From Stenotrophomonas sp. (lineage in GTDB: Bacteria > Pseudomonadota > Gammaproteobacteria > Xanthomonadales > Xanthomonadaceae), in the NCBI GenBank assembly GCA_003248565.1, contig QFOV01000037.1, positions 1 through 32,090 on the forward strand: a DNA stretch of 32,090 nucleotides, read 5' to 3'. A program made the position numbers and the translations under genes. Under the pieces are notes generated by a model that was given only the letters and a program-made list of their open reading frames with translations, was not told where the DNA came from and made no database searches. This document shows, in pieces, positions 23,648-31,626 of this stretch; the stretch's first letter is position 1, and each line of letters opens with the position of its first letter.

Positions 23648-23667
23648 ATTCATTGCACCCGGCAACC

Positions 23668-24744
23668 TCACGCCGACAAATACACGCGCGGCGTGCGCTT
23701 GAGGCTGCACGGCAAGCGATAGGCGCTGGTATTGCAGCGCGGCGCCAACTCGGAAATGGTCGGCGCATTGCCCCACAACTGCACGATGCTGCCACGTGCT
23801 GCCTGCGGGTGATCGCTCAGGTCCACGGTCAACATGTCCATCGATACACGACCAATCAACCGCCCCGGCACGCCATCGATCAACACCGGCGTGCCATTCG
23901 GCGCGAACTGCGGATAGCCATCGGCGTAGCCCATCGCAACCACGCCTACGCGCGTTGGCTTTTCAGCGACAAAACGCGCGCCATACCCCAGCGGTTCGCC
24001 GACGGCGAGTTCGCGCACCGCGATCACCCGCGACTGCAGGGTCATCACCGGACGCAGCTGCGCGGCATGCGGGCTGGGCTGTGGATACAAGGGATCTGCG
24101 CCGTACAACATCAGGCCCGGACGTACCCAGTCACTGCGCACATCCGGCCAGCCCAACAAGGCCGGCGAATTGCACAGACTGGTTTCGCCGGCCAAGCCTT
24201 CTGTCGCACGAACGAAGACATCGAGCTGCTCGCGGGTGCGGTTGCTGTCCAGTTCATCGGCACGCGCCAGGTGGGTCATCAACACCAGCGGGCCGACCTG
24301 CGGCAGTGCGCTCAGGCGCGCATGCGCGTCGCGGAACTCTTCTGGCGACAGACCCAGCCGGTGCATGCCGCTGTCCAGCTTGAGCCAGATACGCAGCGTG
24401 GCGTCGGTCTTGAATGCCTCCACCGCCTCCAGCTGCCACGACGTGGCCACGACCACCCAGAAATCATGCTCGACGATCAACGGCAGCTCGGCCGCGTCGA
24501 AGAAGCCTTCCATCAGCAGGATCGGGCCACGGATGCCGGCCTGACGCAGCTCCAGCGCTTCTTCGATGCAGGCCACACCAAAACCGTCGGCCTCGTCCTG
24601 CAGCGCGCGGGCGCAGTTCACCGCGCCATGGCCATAGGCATCCGCCTTGATGATCGCCAAGGCCTTGCCACCGCCGAGCTGGCGGGCCAGCCGGTAGTTG
24701 TGGCGCAGTGCGTCCAGGTCGATCAGTGCCTGTGCCGGGCGCAT
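23668..24744 (-). CDS. alr: Alanine racemase, catabolic (DadX-type)
   Basis: A 358-residue PLP enzyme that interconverts L- and D-alanine. Lys33 in ALAIIKADAYGHG holds the PLP, and the tyrosine in LGYGARFV near residue 250 is the second catalytic base. KLDSGMHRLGL near 125, MTHLARADE near 160, WVRPGLMLYGADP near 205 and VSMDMLTVDL near 300 are typical. The start overlaps the dadA stop by 1 bp. In Pseudomonas and others this arrangement (dadAX) marks the catabolic racemase that feeds D-alanine to DadA; a second, biosynthetic racemase may exist elsewhere in the genome. Terminated by the hairpin at 23621-23647. Confidence 0.95.
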   Translation of the reverse strand: MRPAQALIDLDALRHNYRLARQLGGGKALAIIKADAYGHGAVNCARALQDEADGFGVACIEEALELRQAGIRGPILLMEGFFDAAELPLIVEHDFWVVVATSWQLEAVEAFKTDATLRIWLKLDSGMHRLGLSPEEFRDAHARLSALPQVGPLVLMTHLARADELDSNRTREQLDVFVRATEGLAGETSLCNSPALLGWPDVRSDWVRPGLMLYGADPLYPQPSPHAAQLRPVMTLQSRVIAVRELAVGEPLGYGARFVAEKPTRVGVVAMGYADGYPQFAPNGTPVLIDGVPGRLIGRVSMDMLTVDLSDHPQAARGSIVQLWGNAPTISELAPRCNTSAYRLPCSLKRTPRVYLSA

Positions 24745-26009
24745 CAGTGCTGGCCCTTGCCGTAGCGGAAGATATCCAGGCCTTCGGTGCTGATCTGCGG
24801 TTGCTTGCCGCTCATCAGATCGGCCAGGTAACGACCGGAGCCGGCCGCCATGGTCCAGCCCAGGGTGCCGTGGCCGGTATTGAGGAACAGGTTGCGATAC
24901 GGCGTTGCGCCGATCACCGGGGTGCCATCCGGGGTGGCCGGGCGCAGGCCGGTCCAGAAGCTGGCCTGCGACAGGTCGCCGCCATCCGGGTACAGGTCCT
25001 TGACCACCTTCTCCAGCGTGGCGCGACGGCGCGGCTCCAGCGACAGATCAAAACCGGCCACTTCGGCCATGCCACCGACGCGGATGCGGTCTTCGAAGCG
25101 GGTGATGGCGATCTTGTAACTTTCGTCGAGGATGGTCGAATTCGGTGCCATCGCTGCGTTGGTGATCGGCAGGGTCAGCGAGTAACCCTTCAGCGGGTAC
25201 ACCGGCAGCTGCATGCCCAACGGTGCCAGCAGCTGCGGCGAATAGCTGCCCAACGCCAGCACGTAGTGGTCGGCGGTCTCCAGCTTGCCGTTGATGCGTA
25301 CGCCGGTGATGCGGTCGCCATCGGTCTGGATCGAAGCGATGTCCTGGTCGAAGCGGAACTCGACACCGGCCGCTTCGGCCAACGCCGCCAGCTTGGTGGT
25401 GAACAGCTGGCAGTCGCCGGTCTGGTCTTCGGGCAGGCGCAACGCGCCGACCAGCATCTCGGTCTTGCCGGCCAGCGCCGGCTCAACCCGGGCAATGCCC
25501 TGGCGGTCCAGCACTTCGTAGGGCACGCCGTATTCGCGCAGCACCTCGATGTCCTGCGCGGCGGCATCCAACTGCTGCTGGGTGCGGAACAACTGGGTGG
25601 TGCCCAGCTGGCGGCCTTCGTAGTCGATACCGGTGGCGGCGCGCAGCTCGTTGATGCAATCGCGGCTGTAGTCGGACACCCGCACCATGCGCGCCTTGTT
25701 GACCGCGTAGCGGGCCGAGGTGCAGTTGCGCAGCATCTGCCACAGCCAGCGGTACTGGGCGATGTCGGCGGTGGGGCGGACCGCCAGCGGCGCGTGTTCC
25801 TCGAACAGCCACTTGATCGCCTTGAACGGCACGCCCGGGGCGGCCCACGGCGAGGTGTAGCCGAACGACAGCTGGCCGGCATTGGCAAAGCTGGTTTCCA
25901 GCGCCGGGGCCGGCTGCCGGTCCACCACGGTGACCTCAAAGCCGGCCTGCCGTAGATACCAGGCACTGGTCGTGCCGATCACACCGCTGCCAAGCACCAG
26001 AACGCGCAT
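24744..26009 (-). CDS. dadA: D-amino acid dehydrogenase, small subunit type
   Basis: A 421-residue FAD enzyme that oxidises D-alanine and other D-amino acids to keto acids and ammonia at the inner membrane. The N-terminal dinucleotide motif is VLGSGVIGTTSAWYLRQAG. FANAGQLSFGYTSPWAAPG near residue 45 is the DadA signature. Further on are LPEDQTGDCQLFTTKLA near 205 and the C-terminal TGHGTLGWTMAAGSGRYLADL. The ATG at 26009 is used because GGAG lies seven bases upstream; an ATG two codons earlier is too close to it. It forms an overlapping operon with alr and is divergent from an Lrp-type regulator likely to sense alanine or another amino acid. Confidence 0.95.
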   Translation of the reverse strand: MRVLVLGSGVIGTTSAWYLRQAGFEVTVVDRQPAPALETSFANAGQLSFGYTSPWAAPGVPFKAIKWLFEEHAPLAVRPTADIAQYRWLWQMLRNCTSARYAVNKARMVRVSDYSRDCINELRAATGIDYEGRQLGTTQLFRTQQQLDAAAQDIEVLREYGVPYEVLDRQGIARVEPALAGKTEMLVGALRLPEDQTGDCQLFTTKLAALAEAAGVEFRFDQDIASIQTDGDRITGVRINGKLETADHYVLALGSYSPQLLAPLGMQLPVYPLKGYSLTLPITNAAMAPNSTILDESYKIAITRFEDRIRVGGMAEVAGFDLSLEPRRRATLEKVVKDLYPDGGDLSQASFWTGLRPATPDGTPVIGATPYRNLFLNTGHGTLGWTMAAGSGRYLADLMSGKQPQISTEGLDIFRYGKGQH

Positions 26010-26159
26010 TTTCATTCTCCGGACCACATCATTCCCTGCGCACGGGACGGCAGGGGCTAGGAACGGCGCAGTATATTCAGGGTCAGCCAGTTGTTTTCCC
26101 TGTATTAGCTTGCCGAATCAGGTTAATTTCCCGCTTCGTTCATCAAAAGCAGAGCCGCC

Positions 26160-26639
26160 ATGGCCACCCGCAGCCGCGAACTGGACAAGATCGACCGCAA
26201 GATCCTGCGCATCCTGCAGCAGGAGGGGCGTATCTCCTTCACCGAGCTGGGCGAACGCGTCGGCCTGTCGACCACGCCCTGCACCGAGCGCGTGCGCCGG
26301 CTGGAGCGCGAAGGCGTGATCACCGGCTACTACGCACGACTGGACCCTTCCTCGGTCAAGGCCAGCCTGCTGGTGTTCGTGGAGATCAGCCTGGCCTACA
26401 AATCCGGCGACATCTTCGAGGAATTCCGCCGTGCGGCGCTGAAGCTGCCCAACGTACTGGAATGCCATTTGATGTCCGGCGATTTCGATTACCTGCTCAA
26501 GGCCCGCATCAACGAAATGGCCTCCTACCGCAAGCTGCTCGGCAGCACCCTGCTGACCTTGCCGCACGTACGCGAATCCAAAAGCTACATCGTGATGGAG
26601 GAAGTAAAAGAAACCCTCTGCCTGCCAATAGCAGAGTAG
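26160..26639 (+). CDS. Lrp/AsnC family regulator, DadR-like
   Basis: A 159-residue Lrp-type regulator. The N-terminal helix-turn-helix (ILRILQQEGRISFTELGERV, then GLSTTPCTERVRRLE) covers about residues 15-60. The C-terminal RAM effector domain begins LLVFVEISLAYKSGDIFEEF and contains ECHLMSGDFDYLLKARINEM, typical of true Lrp. It is divergent from dadA-alr, the same arrangement as DadR of Pseudomonas, so control of D-alanine catabolism is a good inference; a global Lrp role is also possible. Its stop codon TAG (26637-26639) is the last three bases of the GTAG head of a SMAG repeat. Confidence 0.93.
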   Translation: MATRSRELDKIDRKILRILQQEGRISFTELGERVGLSTTPCTERVRRLEREGVITGYYARLDPSSVKASLLVFVEISLAYKSGDIFEEFRRAALKLPNVLECHLMSGDFDYLLKARINEMASYRKLLGSTLLTLPHVRESKSYIVMEEVKETLCLPIAE

Positions 26640-26949
26640 TGCCGAGCCGTGCTCGGCAGGGGCTCTACCGGTGATGCCCCATTGCCGAGCATGGCTCGGC
26701 ACTACGCCCCCTCCCTTTGGCCGCAGGCCAAGGGGAGGGTTGGGGAGGGGGCGCTTCTGGCGTTGGCTTGGAATGCCTCCTGCCGAGCATGGCTCGGCAC
26801 TACGCCCCCTCCCTTTGGCCGCAGGCCAAGGGGAGGGCTGGGGAGGGGTCGCTTCTGGCGTTGGCTTGGAATGCCTCCTGCCGAGCATGGCTCGGCACTA
26901 CACGGACGCTCTATCGGTAAAGCCTCTGCCGAGCATGGCTCGGCACTAC
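26636..26949. repeat. SMAG/REP cluster with a 98-bp tandem duplication
   Basis: This 314-bp gene-free stretch is made of repeats. A forward GTAG unit (26636) is followed by reverse units near 26683, 26781, 26879 and 26926. The segment 26683-26780 is repeated at 26781-26878 with only two differences, and a third partial copy begins at 26879. Each 98-bp unit carries a SMAG hairpin plus a CCCTCCCTTTGGCC-gca-GGCCAAGGGGAGGG palindrome. No coding feature is visible. Confidence 0.93.
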
Positions 26950-26953
26950 GGTG

Positions 26954-27355
26954 CTAGCGCGCGCCGGCCGGCGGCGGCACTACCTGTTGCCCCACACCGC
27001 TGGGCACGGTGTCGTAATAGCGATTGGTGCGGGTATCCAATACCCGGCCGGGGCTGGTCTGCCGCATATGCGGCGCTGGCTGTCCCTTGCTGTCGTAGAT
27101 CGGACGCGCGGTCTGCGCTGGCTGGCTGATCGGCTTTGCCTTCGGCGTCGGTTTGGGCTTGGTGACCGGCTGTGGCGGCAATGGCCGCGCATCCTCCTGG
27201 CGCGGGTCGGATGGCACCGTTGTCGACGGCCGCGACGGCGGCGGCAGCGTCACCGGCCGGGTTGCAGTCGGCGACGGTGGCTGCTGCAGCTGCGCCTGCG
27301 CCGAGAGCGGCGCGATCGCCAGCACTGCCAGCGTCAGATATGTCATCCGTTTCAT
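26954..27355 (-). CDS. Exported proline-rich protein, unknown function
   Basis: A 133-residue protein. A signal peptide (MKRMTYLTLAVLAIAPLSAQ, cleavage after AQA near residue 22) is followed by about 60 residues rich in Pro, Thr, Lys and Gln (for example PVTKPKPTPKAKPISQPAQ). The C-terminal part is more ordered, with RPIYDSKGQPAPHMRQTSPG and RVLDTRTNRYYDTVP. The start at 27355 is chosen because GGGAG sits 6 bp upstream; an ATG at 27361 touches that site. It may be a cell-envelope linker protein. The C-terminal segment, DTRTNRYYDTV, is the part to compare with other species. No recognised family. Confidence 0.72.
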   Translation of the reverse strand: MKRMTYLTLAVLAIAPLSAQAQLQQPPSPTATRPVTLPPPSRPSTTVPSDPRQEDARPLPPQPVTKPKPTPKAKPISQPAQTARPIYDSKGQPAPHMRQTSPGRVLDTRTNRYYDTVPSGVGQQVVPPPAGAR

Positions 27356-27478
27356 CGACATCTCCCGTTGCTCGACCAGCCGAGCATGCGCCGACACGGC
27401 TTGCGCCACCATGAATGCGCCCTTGGACTGGCCACTGCCCGCCCCTACCATTGATATCTGCCCCACGGATGCCGCGCC

Positions 27479-27946
27479 ATGACCGCCTTCGACCTGACCC
27501 CTCCCAGCACCACCCAACGTGATGCCCTGATCGCCGGGCTCAGCAGCGAAGAACAGCGCGTGCTGCTGCATCACGGCACCGAGGCACCGTTCTGCGGCGT
27601 GTTCCTGGATAACAAGCGCGACGGCGTGTACTGCTGCCGCCTGTGCGCGCTGCCGCTGTTCCGTTCCAGCACCAAGTTCGACTCGGGCACCGGTTGGCCG
27701 AGCTTTTTCGCACCGTTCGATCCGGCCCATGTGCGAGAGATCCGCGACATCAGCCACGGCATGATCCGCACCGAGATCGTCTGCGCACGCTGTGGCAGCC
27801 ATCTCGGCCATGTTTTCCCGGACGGCCCGCCGCCGACCTTTGAACGGCATTGCCTCAATTCGGTGTCGCTGGGCTTTGTCGAGAACGGCCAGCCGTACCC
27901 GGACCCGCTGCAGCGTGGCGGAGCCGAGGCACAGCTCGCAGCGTAA
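27479..27946 (+). CDS. msrB: Peptide-methionine (R)-S-oxide reductase
   Basis: A 155-residue repair enzyme that reduces methionine-R-sulfoxide in proteins using thioredoxin. Two CxxC pairs that bind structural zinc are visible: CCRLCALPLF near residue 57 and CARCGSHLGHVFPDG near 102. The substrate-binding motif STKFDSGTGWPSFF is near 68. The catalytic Cys lies in FERHCLNSVSLGF near 128 (usually RYCxNS). The length is normal. The gene is divergent from the proline-rich exported protein gene and followed by a SMAG cluster. No export signal, so cytoplasmic. Confidence 0.96.
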   Translation: MTAFDLTPPSTTQRDALIAGLSSEEQRVLLHHGTEAPFCGVFLDNKRDGVYCCRLCALPLFRSSTKFDSGTGWPSFFAPFDPAHVREIRDISHGMIRTEIVCARCGSHLGHVFPDGPPPTFERHCLNSVSLGFVENGQPYPDPLQRGGAEAQLAA

Positions 27947-27961
27947 GCAAGCGCGTCACCT

Positions 27962-28076
27962 GTAGTGCCGAGCCATGCTCGGCAGGGGCTCTACTAGTAA
28001 AGCCTCAGCCGAGCATGGCTCGGCTCTACAGAACAGCATTACCGGTAAAGCCTCAGCCGAGCATGGCTCGGCCCTA
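27962..28076. repeat. SMAG/REP cluster, one forward and two reverse units
   Basis: The forward GTAG-TGCCGAGC unit begins at 27962. Two reverse units (GCCGAGCATGGCTCGGC followed by TCTAC or CCTAC) lie near 28007-28028 and 28055-28076. These occupy the region between msrB and the motA promoter. Confidence 0.9.
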
Positions 28077-28097
28077 CAGGGGCTGCTGCGCTCAGCC

Positions 28098-28124
28098 TAC
28101 AGATTTTCCGCTGACGGCCGACAA
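28098..28124 (+). promoter_or_regulatory. Sigma-28 (FliA)-type promoter for motAB
   Basis: TACAGATT (28098-28105), 11 bp, GCCGACAA (28117-28124) matches the flagellar consensus TAAAGTTT-N11-GCCGATAA at 13 of 16 positions with the exact spacing. It lies 30 bp upstream of the motA ATG. Control by FliA is inferred from this match and from the target genes. Confidence 0.7.
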
Positions 28125-28153
28125 CGGGATATCCCCTCCCCTTGTCTGCCCCC

Positions 28154-29008
28154 ATGCTTATCATCGTCGGCCTGCTCGTTGTCATTTTCGCTGTCCTGGG
28201 CGGCTACGTCGGTGCGCACGGGCGCCTGGCCGCGCTATGGCAGCCCTACGAACTGGTCATCATCGGTGGTGCCGCCCTCGGTGCTTTCCTGATCGCCACG
28301 CCGCTCAAGACCGTCAAGCAGACCCTGCGGGCAACCGTCAGCGTGTTCAAAGGCCCGCAGTACAAGCGCCAGGACTACCTGGACGTGCTCAGCCTGCTCT
28401 ACGAACTGCTCAACAAGGCGCGCCGTGAAGGCTTCATGGCGCTGGAAGACCACGTCGAGAATCCGCAGGACAGCGCGGTGTTTGCCAACTACCCGAAGGT
28501 GCTGGCCGACCACCATCTGCTCGACTTCATCACCGACTGCCTGCGCCTGATGATCGGCTCCAACATCGAGCCGCATGAGCTGGAACCGCTGCTGGAGCTG
28601 GAACTGGAAAAGCACCACCACGAGGCGATGGAACCGGCCCACGTGCTCAACAAGGTCGCCGATGGCCTGCCCGGCTTCGGCATCGTCGCCGCGGTGCTGG
28701 GCATCGTCATCACCATGGGCTCGATCGGCGGTGACATCAAGGAAGTGGGCGCGCATGTGGCTGGCGCGCTGGTTGGTACCTTCCTCGGCATCCTGCTCGG
28801 CTACGGCTTCGTCGGCCCGCTGGCCGCGGCGATGGAGGCACGCGCCGAACAGGACGCCCGCATCTATGAATCGGTGAAGACCGCACTGCTGGCCTGCCTG
28901 CGTGGCTACAACCCGAAGATCGCGCTGGAGTTCGCCCGCAAGACCGTGCCCTCGGCACTGCGGCCGGGTTTCAGCGAGTTCGAACAGCACCTGAAGTCGG
29001 TCAAGTAA
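28154..29008 (+). CDS. motA: Flagellar motor stator protein MotA
   Basis: A 284-residue inner-membrane stator subunit that conducts protons with MotB and pushes on the rotor. It has four membrane segments: near residues 1-20, 34-50, 170-190 and 200-222. The cytoplasmic loop carries Arg90 and Glu98, the rotor-contact charges, at the same numbers as in E. coli MotA. Pro173 (DGLPGFGIVAAV) is also conserved. The ATG at 28154 (MLIIVGLL) is the natural start; an in-frame TTG four codons earlier is not needed. It is followed 10 bp later by motB. A sigma-28-type promoter lies upstream. Confidence 0.96.
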   Translation: MLIIVGLLVVIFAVLGGYVGAHGRLAALWQPYELVIIGGAALGAFLIATPLKTVKQTLRATVSVFKGPQYKRQDYLDVLSLLYELLNKARREGFMALEDHVENPQDSAVFANYPKVLADHHLLDFITDCLRLMIGSNIEPHELEPLLELELEKHHHEAMEPAHVLNKVADGLPGFGIVAAVLGIVITMGSIGGDIKEVGAHVAGALVGTFLGILLGYGFVGPLAAAMEARAEQDARIYESVKTALLACLRGYNPKIALEFARKTVPSALRPGFSEFEQHLKSVK

Positions 29009-29018
29009 GGCGCGCGCC

Positions 29019-29972
29019 ATGACCGAGAGCAAACCCACGGTAATCGTTCGCCGGGTGAAGAAAATCCAGGGTGGCGGCCACCACGGCGGTTCGTGGAAGG
29101 TGGCCTACGCCGACTTCGTCACCGCGATGATGGCCTTCTTCCTGGTGCTGTGGCTGATGGCCGCCACCACCAAGCCCGAGCGCGCGGCGATCTCCGAATA
29201 CTTCCGCAACCCCAGCCCCTTGAGCGGCACCAGCAGCACGCCAGCTCCGGGCATGGCCGGCCCCGGCGGCGCCAGCACCTCGATGATCAAGCTCGGTGGC
29301 GCCACCGATGTCTCGCGCGGCAACAGCAATGACCCCTTCCAGAACCAGCAGGAAGCGGTGCCCACGCCGGTACAGGAGCGCGAGCGCGACAAGCAGCGGC
29401 TGGAAGCACTGAAGCAGGAGCTGCAGGAAGCGATCAGCAAGAGCCAGGCGCTGGAGCCGTTCAAGGACCAGCTGCTGCTGGACATCACCCCGGAAGGCCT
29501 GCGCATCCAGATCGTGGACAAGCAGAACCGGCCGATGTTCGACCTCGGCAGCGCGCGCCTGATGCCGTATACGCAGACCATCCTGGTGGAGCTGTCGCGT
29601 TACATCAACCAGGTGCCCAACCACATCAGCCTCACCGGCCATACCGACACCACCGCCTATTCCACCCAGCTGGGTTACGGCAACTGGGAGCTGAGTGCAG
29701 ACCGCGCCAATGCCGCACGGCGTGCGCTGCTGGAAGGCGGCATGGACCCGGCCAAGGTGGCGCGGGTGGTCGGGTTGGCGTCCTCGGTGCTGTTCGACAA
29801 GGCCAATCCACAGAACCCGATCAACCGCCGCATCAGCATCGTGGTGATGAGCCAGGAAGCAGAAGCAGCGGCACTGAACCAGGCCGACAGCCTGCCGGTG
29901 CCGGTGACCGCCGTCGTCCCGGCAGCCACTGCAGCGGCCCCGGCTGATGGCGTCAGCGACGGCCCCGGCTGA
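29019..29972 (+). CDS. motB: Flagellar motor stator protein MotB
   Basis: A 317-residue partner of MotA. A short basic N-terminus precedes a single membrane helix (WKVAYADFVTAMMAFFLVLW) with the proton-binding Asp32. A plug and linker region covers about residues 55-150, with a charged coiled-coil-like stretch (RERDKQRLEALKQELQEAIS). An OmpA-like peptidoglycan-binding domain follows (ISLTGHTDTTAYS and NWELSADRANAARRALLEGG). An Ala/Pro-rich tail ends the protein. It anchors the stator to the cell wall. Confidence 0.96.
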   Translation: MTESKPTVIVRRVKKIQGGGHHGGSWKVAYADFVTAMMAFFLVLWLMAATTKPERAAISEYFRNPSPLSGTSSTPAPGMAGPGGASTSMIKLGGATDVSRGNSNDPFQNQQEAVPTPVQERERDKQRLEALKQELQEAISKSQALEPFKDQLLLDITPEGLRIQIVDKQNRPMFDLGSARLMPYTQTILVELSRYINQVPNHISLTGHTDTTAYSTQLGYGNWELSADRANAARRALLEGGMDPAKVARVVGLASSVLFDKANPQNPINRRISIVVMSQEAEAAALNQADSLPVPVTAVVPAATAAAPADGVSDGPG

Positions 29973-30039
29973 GCCCTGTTCCGGCAGCAGGGGCCCGCTG
30001 CGCCTACAATGGGCATCGTTTTCCTTTTAGCCGAACAAC

Positions 30040-30522
30040 ATGTCCAAGCTCTCCAAAGCCAAGCGCGACAAGCGCAAGAAGCAGGCCCCGCGCCGCCCGT
30101 TCGCCCGCCTGAACGCCCAGCAGCAGGTGCAGAACCACGCCGTGCTGGTCAACGAAGAAGGCCAGGTCGTGGCCGCCATCGGCCTGCAGGGCAATGAGTG
30201 GCTGCTGGCCATCGGCGGCCAGACCATGGGCAATGCCGACAACCCGGTGCCGATGCTGGCCATGCTCAAGCACCTGGCCAATGTGCAGGAGAAGGAAGGC
30301 CGCAAGGTCACCCTGGAGTACTCCGCAGCGCTGCAGCAGATGATCGACGACCTGGCCGCCGACGAAGGCAAGACCGCCGACGATTACCTGGCCGGCCTGG
30401 TATCCGAATTCGAAGGCATCGAGGGCGAGGAAGCTGCTGAGGCAGCTGCTGATGACGCCGCGGAAGAGACCATCGCCATCGCCGAAGAAGTACCGGCTGA
30501 CGACGACAAGTCCAAGGCCTGA
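30040..30522 (+). CDS. Conserved protein of unknown function with basic head and acidic tail
   Basis: A 160-residue soluble protein. It has a lysine/arginine-rich N-terminus (MSKLSKAKRDKRKKQAPRRP), a compact middle (about 30-110) with VNEEGQVVAAIGLQGNEWLLAIGG and YSAALQQMIDDLAADEG, and a very acidic alanine-rich tail (about 125-160). A TACAAT -10-like hexamer lies at 30005-30010. The charge asymmetry could suit nucleic-acid or ribosome contact, but that is a guess. Not recognised beyond looking like a lineage-conserved hypothetical. It sits 14 bp before the DUF4031 gene. Confidence 0.78.
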   Translation: MSKLSKAKRDKRKKQAPRRPFARLNAQQQVQNHAVLVNEEGQVVAAIGLQGNEWLLAIGGQTMGNADNPVPMLAMLKHLANVQEKEGRKVTLEYSAALQQMIDDLAADEGKTADDYLAGLVSEFEGIEGEEAAEAAADDAAEETIAIAEEVPADDDKSKA

Positions 30523-30536
30523 GTCCAGGGCCGAAC

Positions 30537-30815
30537 GTGACGGTCTATATCGACGATGCAGTACATCCCTGGCGCGGTGAGCGCTGGGCGCATCTGATGG
30601 CCGACACCTTGCCCGAGCTGCATGCGCTGGCGCAGCAGCTCGGGATTCCGCGCAGGGCCTTCCAGAACCGCCCCAGCGGCGTGCACTACGACGTGCCGGC
30701 ACCGCTGCGTGAGCAGGCCATCGTGCTCGGCGCGCAGGCGATATCACGGCATACCGACCGCGCGCAGATGCGACGGGTGATCGCCAATGCGCGGGCGTTG
30801 TACCAGCAGGATTAA
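30537..30815 (+). CDS. DUF4031 family protein
   Basis: A 92-residue soluble protein with a GTG start at 30537. It opens with MTVYIDDAVHPWRGERWAHLMADT, typical of the DUF4031 family, continues with LHALAQQLGIPRRAFQNRPS and HYDVPAPLREQAIVLGA, and ends in a helix. The family is small and of unknown function; the invariant W-R-G, H and D-V-P residues hint at an active site. It is probably co-transcribed with the preceding gene (14 bp apart). Confidence 0.88.
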   Translation: MTVYIDDAVHPWRGERWAHLMADTLPELHALAQQLGIPRRAFQNRPSGVHYDVPAPLREQAIVLGAQAISRHTDRAQMRRVIANARALYQQD

Positions 30816-30826
30816 AAGGTGAACCT

Positions 30827-30941
30827 GTAGTGCCGAGCCATGCTCGGCAGAAGCGTTACCGGTAAACCCCTTGCCGAGCATGGCTCGGCACTACAGGTTG
30901 GTCTATAGGTACAGCCCCAGCCGAGCATGGCTCGGCTCTAC
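30827..30941. repeat. SMAG/REP cluster, one forward and two reverse units
   Basis: Forward unit from the GTAG at 30827-30830; reverse units at 30872-30894 and about 30919-30941 (the last in the GCCGAGC...GCTCGGCTCTAC variant). They lie between the convergent DUF4031 gene and the acidic-protein gene. Confidence 0.9.
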
Positions 30942-30954
30942 CGTTGCTGCGGGC

Positions 30955-31497
30955 TTAGAACGGGTCGCTGCCCGGGCGCACTTCAACACCCAGCAACGAA
31001 CACAGCGCCAGCATCGCTTCATCATCGCGGCTCAGTGCCACCCAACCGGCATAGGCATCGCCACCGGTATTCCAGTTCCACACCGTGTAACCGTGCTCGC
31101 GCAGGCGGTCATGGGCGGTGGTCATCAGCATCGGTACGTCGAGGTCGTCGGTGAAGTCTTCGTCGTCGAAGTCACCACCCCAGGCGATGTTCAGGTTCCA
31201 GCGCGCGGCCATTTCGTCCAGTGCGGCGACGAAGGAATCGGTGTCCTTCCAGTCCACGTAGAAACCTGAACGCCAGTCGATGGCATCCTTCAGGTCCCAC
31301 AGCCATTGCTCATCAGTGGCGTCTTCCTCGTTACCCGCGCGCGCTTCGCGCCAGGCATCGAACTGCTGCAGCGCCGCGTCTTCATCACCCGGGTTGATCA
31401 GCCACAGCAGGTTCCAGACCCGCGCCGGATGGTCGTCTTCGTCGAAATCCGGTTGCAGTTCGTCAGAGTCTTCGTAATCGGCGCTGTTGTCTGGCAT
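30955..31497 (-). CDS. Acidic conserved protein of unknown function
   Basis: A 180-residue, strongly acidic soluble protein with many Asp, Glu and Trp residues. After an Asp-rich leader (MPDNSADYEDSDELQPDFDE) comes ARVWNLLWLINPGDEDAALQ, then WLWDLKDAIDWRSGFYVDWK, DTDSFVAALDEMAARWNLNI and a C-terminal GDAYAGWVALSRDDEAML. It resembles proteins labelled DUF6630, but I am not sure of this. No catalytic motif is evident. It is divergent from the DUF3297 gene. Confidence 0.75.
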   Translation of the reverse strand: MPDNSADYEDSDELQPDFDEDDHPARVWNLLWLINPGDEDAALQQFDAWREARAGNEEDATDEQWLWDLKDAIDWRSGFYVDWKDTDSFVAALDEMAARWNLNIAWGGDFDDEDFTDDLDVPMLMTTAHDRLREHGYTVWNWNTGGDAYAGWVALSRDDEAMLALCSLLGVEVRPGSDPF

Positions 31498-31626
31498 GGG
31501 CTGTTTCCACTACATGATTGGCGCGCATTCTGCCGCCAGCGGCGTGCCAGCGAAAGCCTTGGCACGCCACAGCGGTTATCCTTGCGCCCCGAAGAGGGCC
31601 ACGGTGGCCTTCACTGAAGCATTGAT

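Noticed and set aside
26671..27129. Open frame running through the SMAG cluster (about 152 codons)
   Set aside because: It translates repeated palindromes and then the antisense of the proline-rich protein gene; repeated CRAWLGTT-type peptides are repeat artefacts.
17593..31000. Recurring TGCCGAGC...GCTCGGCA units as a possible CRISPR array
   Set aside because: Units are dispersed between genes, alternate in orientation, are only about 23 bp long, have irregular spacing and no cas genes nearby; they fit REP/SMAG elements.
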